Source of the DNA: Nitrosomonadales bacterium
GTDB lineage: Bacteria; Pseudomonadota; Gammaproteobacteria; Burkholderiales; Gallionellaceae
Assembly: GCA_003235435.1 (NCBI GenBank)
Contig: QJWF01000064.1
Location: 1 to 8,233 of the forward strand
Length of the DNA stretch: 8,233 nt
Direction of reading: 5' to 3'
Shown: piece after piece, positions 1 to 7,185 of the stretch
How the letters are laid out: every line of letters starts with the position of its first letter
Numbering within the stretch: the first letter of the stretch is position 1
Translations under genes and position numbers: made by a program
Notes under the pieces: model-generated
The model's database searches: none
What the model saw: only the letters and a program-made list of their open reading frames with translations
Told to the model about the DNA's origin: nothing

Positions 1-1
1 A

Positions 2-1015
2 GTGGAGCGCGTGGCGATACTGCCGGGATGGATGGATAGCGAAGCCGAGCGGCATGATATTCCGGGCGTTTTCCACGGCTATGATTTCCACATCAATGAG
101 CAGGGCGCGCACCTGATCGAGTTCAATACCAACGCGGGCGGTGGATTTCTCAATGCCCTGCTGATCGACAGCCAGCGCGATACCGGACTTCCCGGAAAGG
201 TGGCCGCGGTTGAAGATCCCGAGCGGGCGTTCCTGGAAATGTTCCGCAACGAGTGGCGGTTGGCGCGCGGTGACGAACCATTCGGCTCCGTCGCCATCAT
301 CGACAGCCAGCCGGAAGCGCAATACCTCTATCCGGAATTCCTGCTGGCAAAAACGATGTTCGAACGCGCCGGCGTCGCGGCATACATAGCCGATCCATCC
401 GCGCTGCAGACCCGCGACGATGGCATGTATCTCGACGGGAACAGGATCGGTCTGGCGTACAATCGCCTGACGGATTTTTCCCTGCAGCATCATCCTGAAT
501 TGCGGCAGGCGTATCTGGGCGGACGCATCGTGCTGACGCCGAATCCCGCGCACCATGCCCGCTACGCCGACAAACGCAATCTGGCGCGGCTCACCGACGA
601 AGGTTTCTTGCGCTCGCTTGGCGCGAAGCAGGACGACATCGCCATCCTGCAGTCGGGGGTGCCGCGTACCATCGTCGTGAAACCCGAACTTGAGGCGGGG
701 CTGTGGGCGAAACGCAAGGAATTGTTCTTCAAGCCGTACAGCGGCCATGGCAGCAAGGGCGCTTACCGCGGCGAGAAACTCACCAAAAGGGTATTCGGTG
801 AGATATTGCAGTCCGACTATGTTGCGCAGCAGTTCGTAACCTCGGGAGAGCGCAGTGTCTCGCTTAAAGATGGCGGAGTGGTGCCGCTCAAGTGCGATGT
901 GCGCTGCTATGTTTACAGCGGACAGACACAGCTTGTTGCGGCGCGGCTGTACCAGGGGCAAACCACCAACTTCCGCACGCCGGGCGGCGGTTTCGCGCTG
1001 GTGCGAGTGGTGTAG
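2..1015 (+). CDS. ATP-grasp-like protein of unknown function (5' end outside window)
   Basis: The reading frame is open to the left edge, so the GTG at base 2 is probably not the true start and the N-terminus is likely missing. The visible 337 residues read like an ATP-grasp enzyme. Near the left end is GYDFH followed by IEFNTNAGGG (about residues 26-48), which resembles a metal- and nucleotide-binding strand. A central ADKRNL stretch (189-194) follows. Then comes FFKPYSGHGSKGAYRG (242-257), a typical lysine plus glycine-rich nucleotide loop. The C-terminus carries DVRCYVY and GQTTNFRTPGGGF (about 299-331). ATP-grasp enzymes join a carboxylate to an amine or thiol through an acyl phosphate; the substrate here cannot be read. 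The acidic IEFNTNAGGG motif preceding the lysine loop suggests a permuted domain order, but that is inference. The stop lies 20 bases before crcB, so co-transcription with crcB-DUF190 is likely. I recognise the family style but no gene name. Confidence 0.75.
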   Translation: MERVAILPGWMDSEAERHDIPGVFHGYDFHINEQGAHLIEFNTNAGGGFLNALLIDSQRDTGLPGKVAAVEDPERAFLEMFRNEWRLARGDEPFGSVAIIDSQPEAQYLYPEFLLAKTMFERAGVAAYIADPSALQTRDDGMYLDGNRIGLAYNRLTDFSLQHHPELRQAYLGGRIVLTPNPAHHARYADKRNLARLTDEGFLRSLGAKQDDIAILQSGVPRTIVVKPELEAGLWAKRKELFFKPYSGHGSKGAYRGEKLTKRVFGEILQSDYVAQQFVTSGERSVSLKDGGVVPLKCDVRCYVYSGQTQLVAARLYQGQTTNFRTPGGGFALVRVV

Positions 1016-1035
1016 GAACCTAGTAGAATGAAAAA

Positions 1036-1419
1036 ATGTTGATCTATTCGTTTCTTGCGGTCGGGATCGGCGCTGCTTTCGGCGCATGGCTGCGCTGGGG
1101 ACTGGGATTGTGGCTCAATCCGGTGCTGCCCGAATTGCCGTTCGGCACGCTGGCTGCCAACCTTGTTGGCGGCTATCTGATCGGCCTCGCAGTGGCTTTT
1201 TTCACGCAGCATCCCGGGCTCTCGCCTGAATTGCGTCTGCTGATCATCACCGGTTTCCTCGGCGGTCTGACGACTTTCTCCACATTCTCGGCGGAGACGG
1301 TCACGCTGCTGCTGCGCGGCCAGTACGCGTGGGGGTCGGCCATCATCGTCACCCATCTTGGCGGTTCGCTGCTGATGACGGTATTCGGGATCCAGACTTT
1401 CAAATGGTTTAATGCATAG
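1036..1419 (+). CDS. crcB: Fluoride channel CrcB/FluC
   Basis: A small membrane protein of 127 residues, the normal size for the CrcB/Fluc family. These proteins work as antiparallel dimers in the inner membrane and let fluoride leave the cell down its gradient, protecting enolase and pyrophosphatase. Four hydrophobic helices are visible (about 2-22, 35-57, 67-90 and 98-121). Family hallmarks are [10 protein letters not shown] near the N-terminus (12-21), the pore asparagine in TLAANLVGG (N42), and [13 protein letters not shown] (73-85), which holds the central sodium site and the polar track. Nothing appears broken. The ATG start fits the family N-terminus, but no strong Shine-Dalgarno is seen: the upstream bases are tagaatgaaaaa. 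Only 20 bases separate it from the preceding gene, so there is no room for a fluoride riboswitch directly in front. DUF190 follows after 9 bases. Confidence 0.95.
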   Translation: MLIYSFLAVGIGAAFGAWLRWGLGLWLNPVLPELPFGTLAANLVGGYLIGLAVAFFTQHPGLSPELRLLIITGFLGGLTTFSTFSAETVTLLLRGQYAWGSAIIVTHLGGSLLMTVFGIQTFKWFNA

Positions 1420-1428
1420 GAGCGCGAC

Positions 1429-1734
1429 ATGAACCTGCTCTCGTTCTACACCAGTGAAAAACAGCATCACGACGGCAAGCTACTCTATGAATGGCTGCTC
1501 GAGGAAGCGCAGGGGCTGGGCATCCATGGCGGCTCCGCATTCAGGGCGATCGCAGGTTTCGGCCGGCACGGAAAAATGCACGAGGATACTTTTTTCGAGC
1601 TGGCAGGTGAACTGGCGGTGAAGGTCGAGTTCATCCTGGATGACGCGCTCGCCGAGAAACTGCTGGCCAAGGTGCGTGCGCAAAACATGAATGTGTTCTA
1701 CGTTAAGCAGTCGGTGCAATCGGGGGTGGTTTGA
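1429..1734 (+). CDS. DUF190 family PII-like protein
   Basis: A 101-residue soluble protein matching the DUF190 (COG1993) pattern: an early YTSEKQHHDGKLLYEWLL stretch (residues 8-25), then GIHGGSAFRAIAGFGRHGKMH (32-52), then VKVEFILDD (65-73). DUF190 proteins adopt a ferredoxin-like fold related to PII signalling proteins, and are often encoded beside crcB. Their biochemical role is not established; a regulatory or ligand-sensing role for the fluoride channel is inference from the neighbourhood. The Shine-Dalgarno AGGAG (1418-1422) overlaps the crcB stop codon and sits six bases before the ATG, so translation is probably coupled to crcB. There is no signal peptide or membrane segment. Length is normal for the family. 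Confidence 0.9.
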   Translation: MNLLSFYTSEKQHHDGKLLYEWLLEEAQGLGIHGGSAFRAIAGFGRHGKMHEDTFFELAGELAVKVEFILDDALAEKLLAKVRAQNMNVFYVKQSVQSGVV

Positions 1735-1768
1735 TCGCTTCCCGATCAGGGTGTCCGGCCTTGGCCGG
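1732..1768 (+). other. Two tandem hairpins after DUF190 gene
   Basis: The first hairpin is TGATCG-cttcc-CGATCA (1732-1748) and starts within the DUF190 stop codon. The second is CCGGC-cttg-GCCGG (stem bases 1755-1768, extendable to a six-base repeat CCGGCC/GGCCGG with a TT centre). No T-run follows either one, so this is not a standard intrinsic terminator. It may protect the 3' end of the upstream mRNA, act as a weak terminator, or be a protein site. The inverted repeats are seen directly; the function is a guess. Confidence 0.4.
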
Positions 1769-1806
1769 GTGGAGTATTGTCGTTGTCTATGCGTGGGGAG
1801 GATGAA

Positions 1807-2604
1807 ATGAAAAAATTTTTGATGGCGATGTCAATTTGCTGTTTAGCGGTTTCTGCGGCGGCGCAAGCAGCGGTGCAGGGCAGGGAAGTGAGTTACAAGG
1901 CGGACGGAACGACCCTCAAGGGTTACATCGCCTACGATGATGCGGTCAAGGGGAAGCGTCCCGGGGTGCTGGTGGTGCATGAATGGTGGGGGCATAACGA
2001 GTATGCGCGCAAGCGGGCACGCATGTTGGCGGAGCTGGGTTATACCGCGCTGGCCGTGGATATGTACGGCGACGGCAAGCAGGCACAGCATCCGGATGAT
2101 GCGGGAAAGTTTTCCACCGAGGTAAGCAAGAACATGCCGATGGCCAAGAAGCGCTTCGAGGCCGGCATGAGATTGTTGCGCAAGGAAAAGACCGTGGATG
2201 CTAAGAAATTGGCGGCGATCGGCTATTGTTTCGGCGGCGGGGTGGTGCTGAACATGGCGCGGCTGGGTGAAAATCTGAAAGGCGTGGCGAGCTTCCATGG
2301 GGCGCTGGGCAGCGACATAAAAGTCAAACCCGGCCATATCAAGGCGCGCATCGTGTCTTTCACCGGCGAAGAAGATCCGATGATAGGTGCCGACAAGGTC
2401 GCCGCATTCAAGCAGGAAATGGATGCTGCCAAGGCGAATTACCGGGTGGTCACCTATCCGGGCGCAAAGCATTCCTTCACCAACCCCGACGCGGATGAAC
2501 TGGGCAAGAAGTTCAACCTGCCGCTGGCTTACAACGCGGCAGCCGACAAGGATTCATGGCAGCAGGCAACGGTGTTTCTGCGCGAAGTGTTCTCGGGGAA
2601 GTGA
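1807..2604 (+). CDS. Exported dienelactone hydrolase family protein
   Basis: An alpha/beta hydrolase of the dienelactone hydrolase family, 265 residues. The ATG at 1807 is preferred over an in-frame upstream ATG because it follows a strong GGGGAGGA (1795-1802) and begins a clear signal peptide: MKK, a hydrophobic stretch, then a likely signal peptidase I site after AQA (about residue 21). The mature protein is expected in the periplasm. Catalytic features of the family are visible: HEWWG with a glutamate at about 59, the nucleophile elbow GYCFGGG with cysteine at about 141, an aspartate in GEEDPMIG (about 190), and a histidine in AKHSFTNP (about 222). The cysteine nucleophile, rather than serine, is typical of dienelactone hydrolases. 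Classical members are cytoplasmic enzymes of chloroaromatic degradation; secreted paralogues like this one have no assigned substrate, and no aromatic-degradation genes are nearby. It probably hydrolyses a small ester or lactone. Confidence 0.9.
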   Translation: MKKFLMAMSICCLAVSAAAQAAVQGREVSYKADGTTLKGYIAYDDAVKGKRPGVLVVHEWWGHNEYARKRARMLAELGYTALAVDMYGDGKQAQHPDDAGKFSTEVSKNMPMAKKRFEAGMRLLRKEKTVDAKKLAAIGYCFGGGVVLNMARLGENLKGVASFHGALGSDIKVKPGHIKARIVSFTGEEDPMIGADKVAAFKQEMDAAKANYRVVTYPGAKHSFTNPDADELGKKFNLPLAYNAAADKDSWQQATVFLREVFSGK

Positions 2605-2641
2605 CCTGCTTGCATCCGGTTGAGCCATTGGGCATGCCGCG

Positions 2642-3208
2642 GTGAGCCTGGCCGGACTGATCGCAGAATACGGCTATGTAGCAGTGTTTGCGGGTACCCT
2701 GCTGGAAGGCGAGACATTTTTGATACTGGGCGGTTTCGCCGCTCACCAGGGATATCTGCAACTGCATTGGGTGATCGCCATCGCGATGCTGGGAGGATTC
2801 CTGGGAGACCAGTCATACTTCTTGCTGGGGAGGTGGCGCGCCACCTGGGTGTTGTCCCGGTTCAAACGGTTCGCCCCGCTATTCGAACGCGCCAACGCAC
2901 TGATGGATCGTCATCACGAGGCGCTGATCGTGGCGATACGCTTTCTTTACGGCTTGCGCACGGTGGGACCGATGGCATTCGGCATGAGCAAGGTGCCGGC
3001 CTTGCGCTTTGCATTCTTCAATGCGCTGGGCGCTGCAGTCTGGGCTGTAGCGATTGGCGGGGCGGGCTATTTGTTCGGGCAGGTGCTGGAACTTTGGCTG
3101 CACGATCTGAAACGCGCCGAAGAAACGCTGTTACTTGCCATCTTGTGCGGGGGGTTTGTTTTTTGGGCTTGGCGTCGCTGGAGTTTCGGCAGGAGATTTC
3201 ACCGCTAG
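2642..3208 (+). CDS. DedA family membrane protein
   Basis: A 188-residue inner-membrane protein of the DedA/SNARE-associated (VTT) family. These proteins are linked to lipid carrier recycling (undecaprenyl phosphate or phosphatidylethanolamine flipping), membrane potential and antimicrobial tolerance; the substrate of this member cannot be told. Family signatures are visible: LLEGETFLILGG (20-31) with the conserved glutamate, GGFLGDQSYFLLGRW (51-65), and RFLYGLRTVGPMAFGMSKVP (100-119), the arginine/glycine-rich re-entrant segment, followed by FFNALGAAVWA. A final helix lies at about 161-177, with a basic tail RRWSFGRRFHR. The start is GTG: the frame is closed by a TGA at 2621 and no earlier start codon exists, but no clear Shine-Dalgarno is present. 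The hydrolase gene ends 37 bases upstream, so the two may share a transcript. The stop is only 11 bases from the convergent tfpX-like gene. Confidence 0.9.
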   Translation: MSLAGLIAEYGYVAVFAGTLLEGETFLILGGFAAHQGYLQLHWVIAIAMLGGFLGDQSYFLLGRWRATWVLSRFKRFAPLFERANALMDRHHEALIVAIRFLYGLRTVGPMAFGMSKVPALRFAFFNALGAAVWAVAIGGAGYLFGQVLELWLHDLKRAEETLLLAILCGGFVFWAWRRWSFGRRFHR

Positions 3209-3219
3209 GCACAGTATCT

Positions 3220-3969
3220 CTACCAGGGGTTGATCGGCAGCACCTTCAGCACCTTGCCGTCATTTAGTCCCACCAATACAGCCTGATTCTGATATTTTGC
3301 ACGCAGCGGAACATAGCCCATCTCTGCTTCGGTTCTTCCGCTGTGGTCTACAGCGGCATCTATCTCTTCAACGTGATCAGGGTTCTGTTTCCTGAGTTCC
3401 GCGATGGGTTTGGCGGCACGTGCAGCAGCCAAGCCATGTTCGGCGTACGGCTGGTAGTACTGTGGATATTGCGACAGATCCTTGCCGGAAAAGACGCTTA
3501 ATGACACTTCGCTCCTTTCCCTGATATCTGCAGGCATCTCGGAATAGACATAAACCGGACCGGTGAGCGGCAAAGAACGGAATTCGGGATATCTGGACCT
3601 GGCGATGTCTTCATCGCTGAGCATATTGGCGGTGACCATGTCGAAGGAATCCTTGCTGAACACCATGAACGCCGGGCGTGCCTGGAATACCACGCTCATG
3701 CCGTAGATCAGCGCAGAAACCTGCAGCAAGGCGATCACCGACAGGTCGAAAGTCAACGCTTTGCGGCTCTTCCCTTTGTTAAAAATTATGAAGGTGGCAA
3801 GGGGGCCGATCGTCACGTCCACGCCGAGCAGGATCAGCAGGACCTGCTGTCCGCCCACCGCTTCGAACAGCGGATACGGATACCATAACAGCAGCATCAG
3901 CGCGAGTACTGCTGTCGCGATGATCGCGCTGACAGAGAGGTGGATTGATGACGCTTTCCAACGTGTCAT
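3220..3969 (-). CDS. TfpX/TfpZ family type IV pilin accessory protein
   Basis: A 249-residue membrane protein resembling the TfpX/TfpZ (FimB-like) accessory proteins found beside type IV pilin genes, which help pilin stability and pilus assembly. The ATG at 3969 gives the family N-terminus MTRWKASSIHLS. An alternative in-frame TTG at 4014 would add 15 residues overlapping dnaJ and is less likely. Three membrane helices are visible at about 11-29, 42-63 and 73-95. Recognisable stretches are WYPYPLFEAVGGQ (29-41), LLGVDVTIGPLATFIIFN (47-64), LTFDLSVIALLQ and FQARPAFMVF. A C-terminal domain of about 150 residues, probably periplasmic, ends in KVLPINPW. No pilin gene lies in the window, which is unusual because these genes usually sit next to the pilin they serve. 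It lies 34 bases downstream of dnaJ on the same strand and could be read from the heat-shock transcript. Shine-Dalgarno is weak (agag). Confidence 0.8.
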   Translation of the reverse strand: MTRWKASSIHLSVSAIIATAVLALMLLLWYPYPLFEAVGGQQVLLILLGVDVTIGPLATFIIFNKGKSRKALTFDLSVIALLQVSALIYGMSVVFQARPAFMVFSKDSFDMVTANMLSDEDIARSRYPEFRSLPLTGPVYVYSEMPADIRERSEVSLSVFSGKDLSQYPQYYQPYAEHGLAAARAAKPIAELRKQNPDHVEEIDAAVDHSGRTEAEMGYVPLRAKYQNQAVLVGLNDGKVLKVLPINPW

Positions 3970-4003
3970 GACTCTGGTCTGTAAATCGGCGAGCAGCGGT
4001 CCG

Positions 4004-5131
4004 TCACCCCGCAAAGAAATCCTTCACCTTGTTCATCCAGGATTTCGCGCGCGGATTGTGGAGTTCGCTGTCTTTTTCATTGATGGCTTCAAACTCGCGC
4101 AACAATTCCTTCTGGCGGGAAGTCAGGTTCACCGGGGTCTCCACCACAACATGGCAATGCAGATCGCCGTGGCTTGAACTGCGCACGCCCTTGATGCCTT
4201 TGCCGCGCAGGCGGAATATCCTTCCGCTCTGGGTTTCGGCGGGGATCTTGATCGTTGCCACCCCATCCAGCGTCGGTATCTCGATCGAGCCGCCGAGCGC
4301 GGCTGTGCTGAAGCTGATCGGCATTTCGCAATGCAGGTCGTTATGGTCGCGCTGGAACACCGCGTGCGGCTTGATGCTGATCACCACATACATGTCGCCG
4401 GGGGGGCCGCCGTTCAAGCCATGCTCGCCTTCGCCGGACAGGCGGATGCGATCGTCGTTATCCACGCCGGCCGGGATCTTGACCGACAGGGTCTTGTGTT
4501 GCTTGATGCGGCCGTTGCCGTTGCAATCCTTGCATGGCGAAGAAATCATCTTGCCGGTGCCATGGCAACGCGGACAGGTTTGCTGGATCGAGAAAAAACC
4601 CTGCTGCATGCGCACCTGTCCATGCCCTGCGCAGGTGGTGCACGTGGTGGGACTGGTGCCGGGTTTTGCCCCGCTGCCGTGGCAGGTTTCGCATTCCGCC
4701 ATGGTCGGCACGCGGATCTTGGTCTCGGTTCCGCGCGCGGCCTGTTCCAGCGTGACCTCCATGTTGTAGCGCAGATCGGCGCCGCGCTGCACATGGCTGC
4801 GGCCGCCTCCGCCGCGGCCGCCGCCGAAGATGTCGCCGAAGATGTCGGAGAAATCAAAGCCCGCAGCGCCTGCGCCGAACGGGCTGCCGCCGCCCATGCC
4901 TCCCGCCTCGAATGCGGCGTGACCATGTTGGTCGTAAGCAGCGCGCTTCTGCGAGTCGCTCAACGTCTCGTAGGCTTCCTTGGCTTCCTTGAAATGCTCT
5001 TCCGCTTTCGGGTTGTCCGGATTGCGGTCGGGATGGTGCTTCATCGCCAGCTTGCGATAAGCCTTCTTTATATCTTCATCTGAAGCATCGCGGTTGACGC
5101 CAAGGACTTCGTAGTAGTCGCGTTTGCTCAT
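4004..5131 (-). CDS. dnaJ: Chaperone DnaJ (Hsp40)
   Basis: A complete class A DnaJ of 375 residues, the usual length. DnaJ binds unfolded protein in the cytoplasm, passes it to DnaK and stimulates DnaK ATP hydrolysis. Domains in order: J domain (about 1-70) with the HPD motif at 33-35; a glycine/phenylalanine-rich linker (about 77-112) including [13 protein letters not shown]; a zinc-finger domain with four CxxCxGxG repeats starting at C147, C164, C186 and C200; and two C-terminal substrate domains ending in the dimerisation tail (about 330-375). All eight zinc cysteines are present. The ATG at 5131 gives the family start [12 protein letters not shown]. No Shine-Dalgarno can be seen: the bases before the ATG are CAATCTTTTAATA, immediately after a stem-loop in the 78-base gap behind dnaK. 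Translation may depend on structure, coupling or low initiation. It follows dnaK in the same transcript. Confidence 0.98.
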   Translation of the reverse strand: MSKRDYYEVLGVNRDASDEDIKKAYRKLAMKHHPDRNPDNPKAEEHFKEAKEAYETLSDSQKRAAYDQHGHAAFEAGGMGGGSPFGAGAAGFDFSDIFGDIFGGGRGGGGRSHVQRGADLRYNMEVTLEQAARGTETKIRVPTMAECETCHGSGAKPGTSPTTCTTCAGHGQVRMQQGFFSIQQTCPRCHGTGKMISSPCKDCNGNGRIKQHKTLSVKIPAGVDNDDRIRLSGEGEHGLNGGPPGDMYVVISIKPHAVFQRDHNDLHCEMPISFSTAALGGSIEIPTLDGVATIKIPAETQSGRIFRLRGKGIKGVRSSSHGDLHCHVVVETPVNLTSRQKELLREFEAINEKDSELHNPRAKSWMNKVKDFFAG

Positions 5132-5139
5132 TATTAAAA

Positions 5140-5194
5140 GATTGAGGATCGAGATACGAGTTGCCCTGCTACGGGCTTTGCTCGCGCCTCAATC
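5140..5194 (-). repeat. Imperfect 14-bp inverted repeat, attenuator-like stem-loop between dnaK and dnaJ
   Basis: The arms are 5140-5153 (GATTGAGGATCGAG) and 5181-5194 (ctcgcgcctcaatc), 12 of 14 bases complementary: an 8-bp stem, a 2x2 internal loop, then 4 bp. A nested small hairpin GCCC-tgctac-GGGC lies inside (5163-5176). Read on the minus strand, the outer stem is followed at once by TTTTAATA and then the dnaJ ATG, so it resembles a weak intrinsic terminator or attenuator. The compact palindromic build also resembles REP-like interspersed elements. The base pairing is seen directly; attenuation, RNA processing and REP origin are all inferences. Confidence 0.6.
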
Positions 5195-5209
5195 CTCGTT
5201 CTTTGCTCC

Positions 5210-7138
5210 TTATTTGTTTTCTTTTACTTCGGTGAATTCCGCATCCACCACGTCGCCTTCATCCTTCTTTTCTCCCGCGCCGGAAGTTGCGCCTGCTGCT
5301 CCGGCCTGTGCCTTGGCCTGCTCTGCGGCATACATTTTTTCACCCAGTTTTTGAGCTGCAGTCACCAGCGCTTCGGTCTTGGCCGTGATGGTATCCTTGT
5401 CATCGGTCTTCACGGCTTCTTCCGCTTCCTTCAGCGCACCGTCAACCGCAGATTTTTCGTCTGAACTCAGTTGCTCGCCGTATTCCTTCAGCGATTTGTG
5501 CGTGGAGTGGATCAGCGCGTCAAGCTGGTTGCGCGCGTTCACCAGTTCGACCGCTTTGCGGTCGTCTTCCGCGTTGGCTTCCGCATCTTGCACCATGCGC
5601 TGGATCTCGGCTTCGCTCAAACCTGAGCTGGCCTGGATCTTGATCTTGTTCTCCTTGCCGGTTGCCTTGTCCTTGGCTGACACGTGCAGGATGCCGTTCG
5701 CGTCGATGTCGAAAGTCACCTCGATCTGCGGCATGCCGCGCGGAGCCGGCGGTATGTCGGTCAGGTTGAACTGTCCCAGGCTCTTGTTGCCGGAGACCAC
5801 GTCGCGCTCGCCCTGCAACACGTGTATGGTTACTGCGTTCTGGTTGTCGTCCGCAGTGGAGAACACCTGCGAAGCCTTGGTCGGGATCGTGGTGTTCTTC
5901 TTGATCAGCTTGGTCATTACTCCGCCCAGCGTTTCGATTCCCAGCGAAAGCGGGGTAACATCCAGCAGCAATACGTCCTTCACTTCGCCCTGCAGCACAC
6001 CGCCCTGGATCGCGGCACCCACTGCCACGGCTTCGTCCGGATTCACGTCCTTGCGCGCTTCCTTGCCGAAAAGTTCCTTGACCTTCTCCTGAACCTTGGG
6101 CATGCGGGTCTGGCCGCCGACCAAAATAACGTCGGTGATGTCGGAAGTGGAAACACCAGCGTCCTTCATCGCGATCCTGCACGGTTCGATGGTGCGTTCG
6201 ATCAGGTCTTCCACCAGGCTTTCAAGTTTGGCGCGGGTGATTTTCACGGCCAGATGTTTCGGCCCGCTTGAGTCTGCTGTGATATAGGGTAGATTCACTT
6301 CGGTCTGTTGTGCCGAGGACAGCTCTATCTTGGCTTTTTCCGCGGAATCTTTCAGGCGTTGCAGTGCCAGCATGTCCTTCTTCAGGTCGATGCCGCTTTC
6401 CTTCTTGAATTCATCCACCAGATACTCGATCACGCGCATGTCGAAATCTTCGCCACCCAGGAAGGTATCGCCGTTGGTGGACATCACCTCGAACTGGTGC
6501 TCGCCTTCGATCTCGGCGATGTCGATGATGGAAATGTCAAAGGTACCGCCGCCCAGGTCATAGACCGCGATCTTGCGGTCGCCTTCCTGCTTGTCCAGGC
6601 CGAACGCCAGCGCGGCAGCGGTCGGCTCGTTGATGATGCGCTTTACTTCCAGACCGGCGATTCGGCCGGCATCCTTGGTGGCCTGACGCTGCGAGTCGTT
6701 GAAGTAGGCCGGTACCGTGATGACGGCTTCGGTGACGGGTTCGCCCAGATAGTCCTCGGCGGTCTTCTTCATCTTCATCAATACTTGCGCGGATACTTCC
6801 GGAGCGGATATCTCCTTGTCGCGCACTTTTACCCACGCGTCGCCATTCTTGGCCTTGACGATGCTGAACGGCACCATCGCGATGTCCTTCTGCACCATCT
6901 TCTCGTCGAAGCGGCGGCCGATCAGGCGCTTTACGCCATAAAGTGTATTCTTCGGGTTGGTCACGGCCTGGCGCTTGGCCGGCGCTCCAACCAGGATTTC
7001 GCCATCTTCCATGTAAGCAATGATGGAGGGAGTCGTGCGGGCGCCCTCGGCGTTTTCGATCACCTTGGTTTTGCCGTTCTCCATAATCGCCACGCAGGAA
7101 TTTGTCGTACCCAGGTCGATGCCGATGATTTTTCCCAT
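5210..7138 (-). CDS. dnaK: Chaperone DnaK (Hsp70)
   Basis: A complete Hsp70 of 642 residues, the normal proteobacterial length. It binds exposed hydrophobic peptide segments in an ATP-controlled cycle with DnaJ and GrpE, and in proteobacteria with RpoH it also feeds back on sigma-32. The ATPase domain (about 1-385) shows the first phosphate loop [10 protein letters not shown] (6-15), K70, E171 in [12 protein letters not shown], the second phosphate loop YDLGGGTFD with the autophosphorylation threonine T199, and [10 protein letters not shown] (338-347). The interdomain linker LLLDV follows at 390-394. The substrate-binding domain starts [12 protein letters not shown] and the helical lid ends in the acidic tail [14 protein letters not shown]. 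The ATG at 7138 is chosen over the longer open frame because it gives the universal [10 protein letters not shown] start and sits six bases after AAGGA (7145-7149). A sigma-32-type promoter lies about 50-75 bases upstream of the start. Confidence 0.99.
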   Translation of the reverse strand: MGKIIGIDLGTTNSCVAIMENGKTKVIENAEGARTTPSIIAYMEDGEILVGAPAKRQAVTNPKNTLYGVKRLIGRRFDEKMVQKDIAMVPFSIVKAKNGDAWVKVRDKEISAPEVSAQVLMKMKKTAEDYLGEPVTEAVITVPAYFNDSQRQATKDAGRIAGLEVKRIINEPTAAALAFGLDKQEGDRKIAVYDLGGGTFDISIIDIAEIEGEHQFEVMSTNGDTFLGGEDFDMRVIEYLVDEFKKESGIDLKKDMLALQRLKDSAEKAKIELSSAQQTEVNLPYITADSSGPKHLAVKITRAKLESLVEDLIERTIEPCRIAMKDAGVSTSDITDVILVGGQTRMPKVQEKVKELFGKEARKDVNPDEAVAVGAAIQGGVLQGEVKDVLLLDVTPLSLGIETLGGVMTKLIKKNTTIPTKASQVFSTADDNQNAVTIHVLQGERDVVSGNKSLGQFNLTDIPPAPRGMPQIEVTFDIDANGILHVSAKDKATGKENKIKIQASSGLSEAEIQRMVQDAEANAEDDRKAVELVNARNQLDALIHSTHKSLKEYGEQLSSDEKSAVDGALKEAEEAVKTDDKDTITAKTEALVTAAQKLGEKMYAAEQAKAQAGAAGATSGAGEKKDEGDVVDAEFTEVKENK

Positions 7139-7141
7139 GAT

Positions 7142-7150
7142 GTTTCCTTT
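7142..7150 (-). promoter_or_regulatory. Ribosome binding site of dnaK
   Basis: AAAGGAAAC on the minus strand, with AAGGA six bases before the ATG at 7138. It decides the start against the in-frame extension that runs up to 7240. Confidence 0.75.
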
Positions 7151-7185
7151 CGTAAATTGTTGAATCCAAAAATCTCTTGTCGCAT

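Noticed and set aside
913..1470. A 185-codon open frame on the - strand across crcB
   Set aside because: It covers the end of the ATP-grasp gene, all of crcB and the DUF190 start in antisense; its product is a polar, low-complexity sequence with no recognisable family.
2620..3267. A 215-codon + strand frame overlapping the DedA gene
   Set aside because: The DedA frame has clear membrane helices and family motifs; this frame is arginine-rich noise in another phase.
3970..4014. Longer N-terminus of the tfpX-like protein from TTG at 4014
   Set aside because: The extra 15 residues overlap the dnaJ end and do not resemble the family, which begins MTRWKAS-like at 3969.
4795..4910. GC-rich GCC/CCG repeat-like tract
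   Set aside because: It encodes the glycine/phenylalanine-rich linker of DnaJ on the minus strand, so codon bias explains the repetition.
4331..5083. A 250-codon open frame on the + strand opposite dnaJ, rich in alanine and glycine
   Set aside because: It is the antisense of the DnaJ zinc-finger and glycine-rich regions; low complexity follows from the GC-rich codons of dnaJ.
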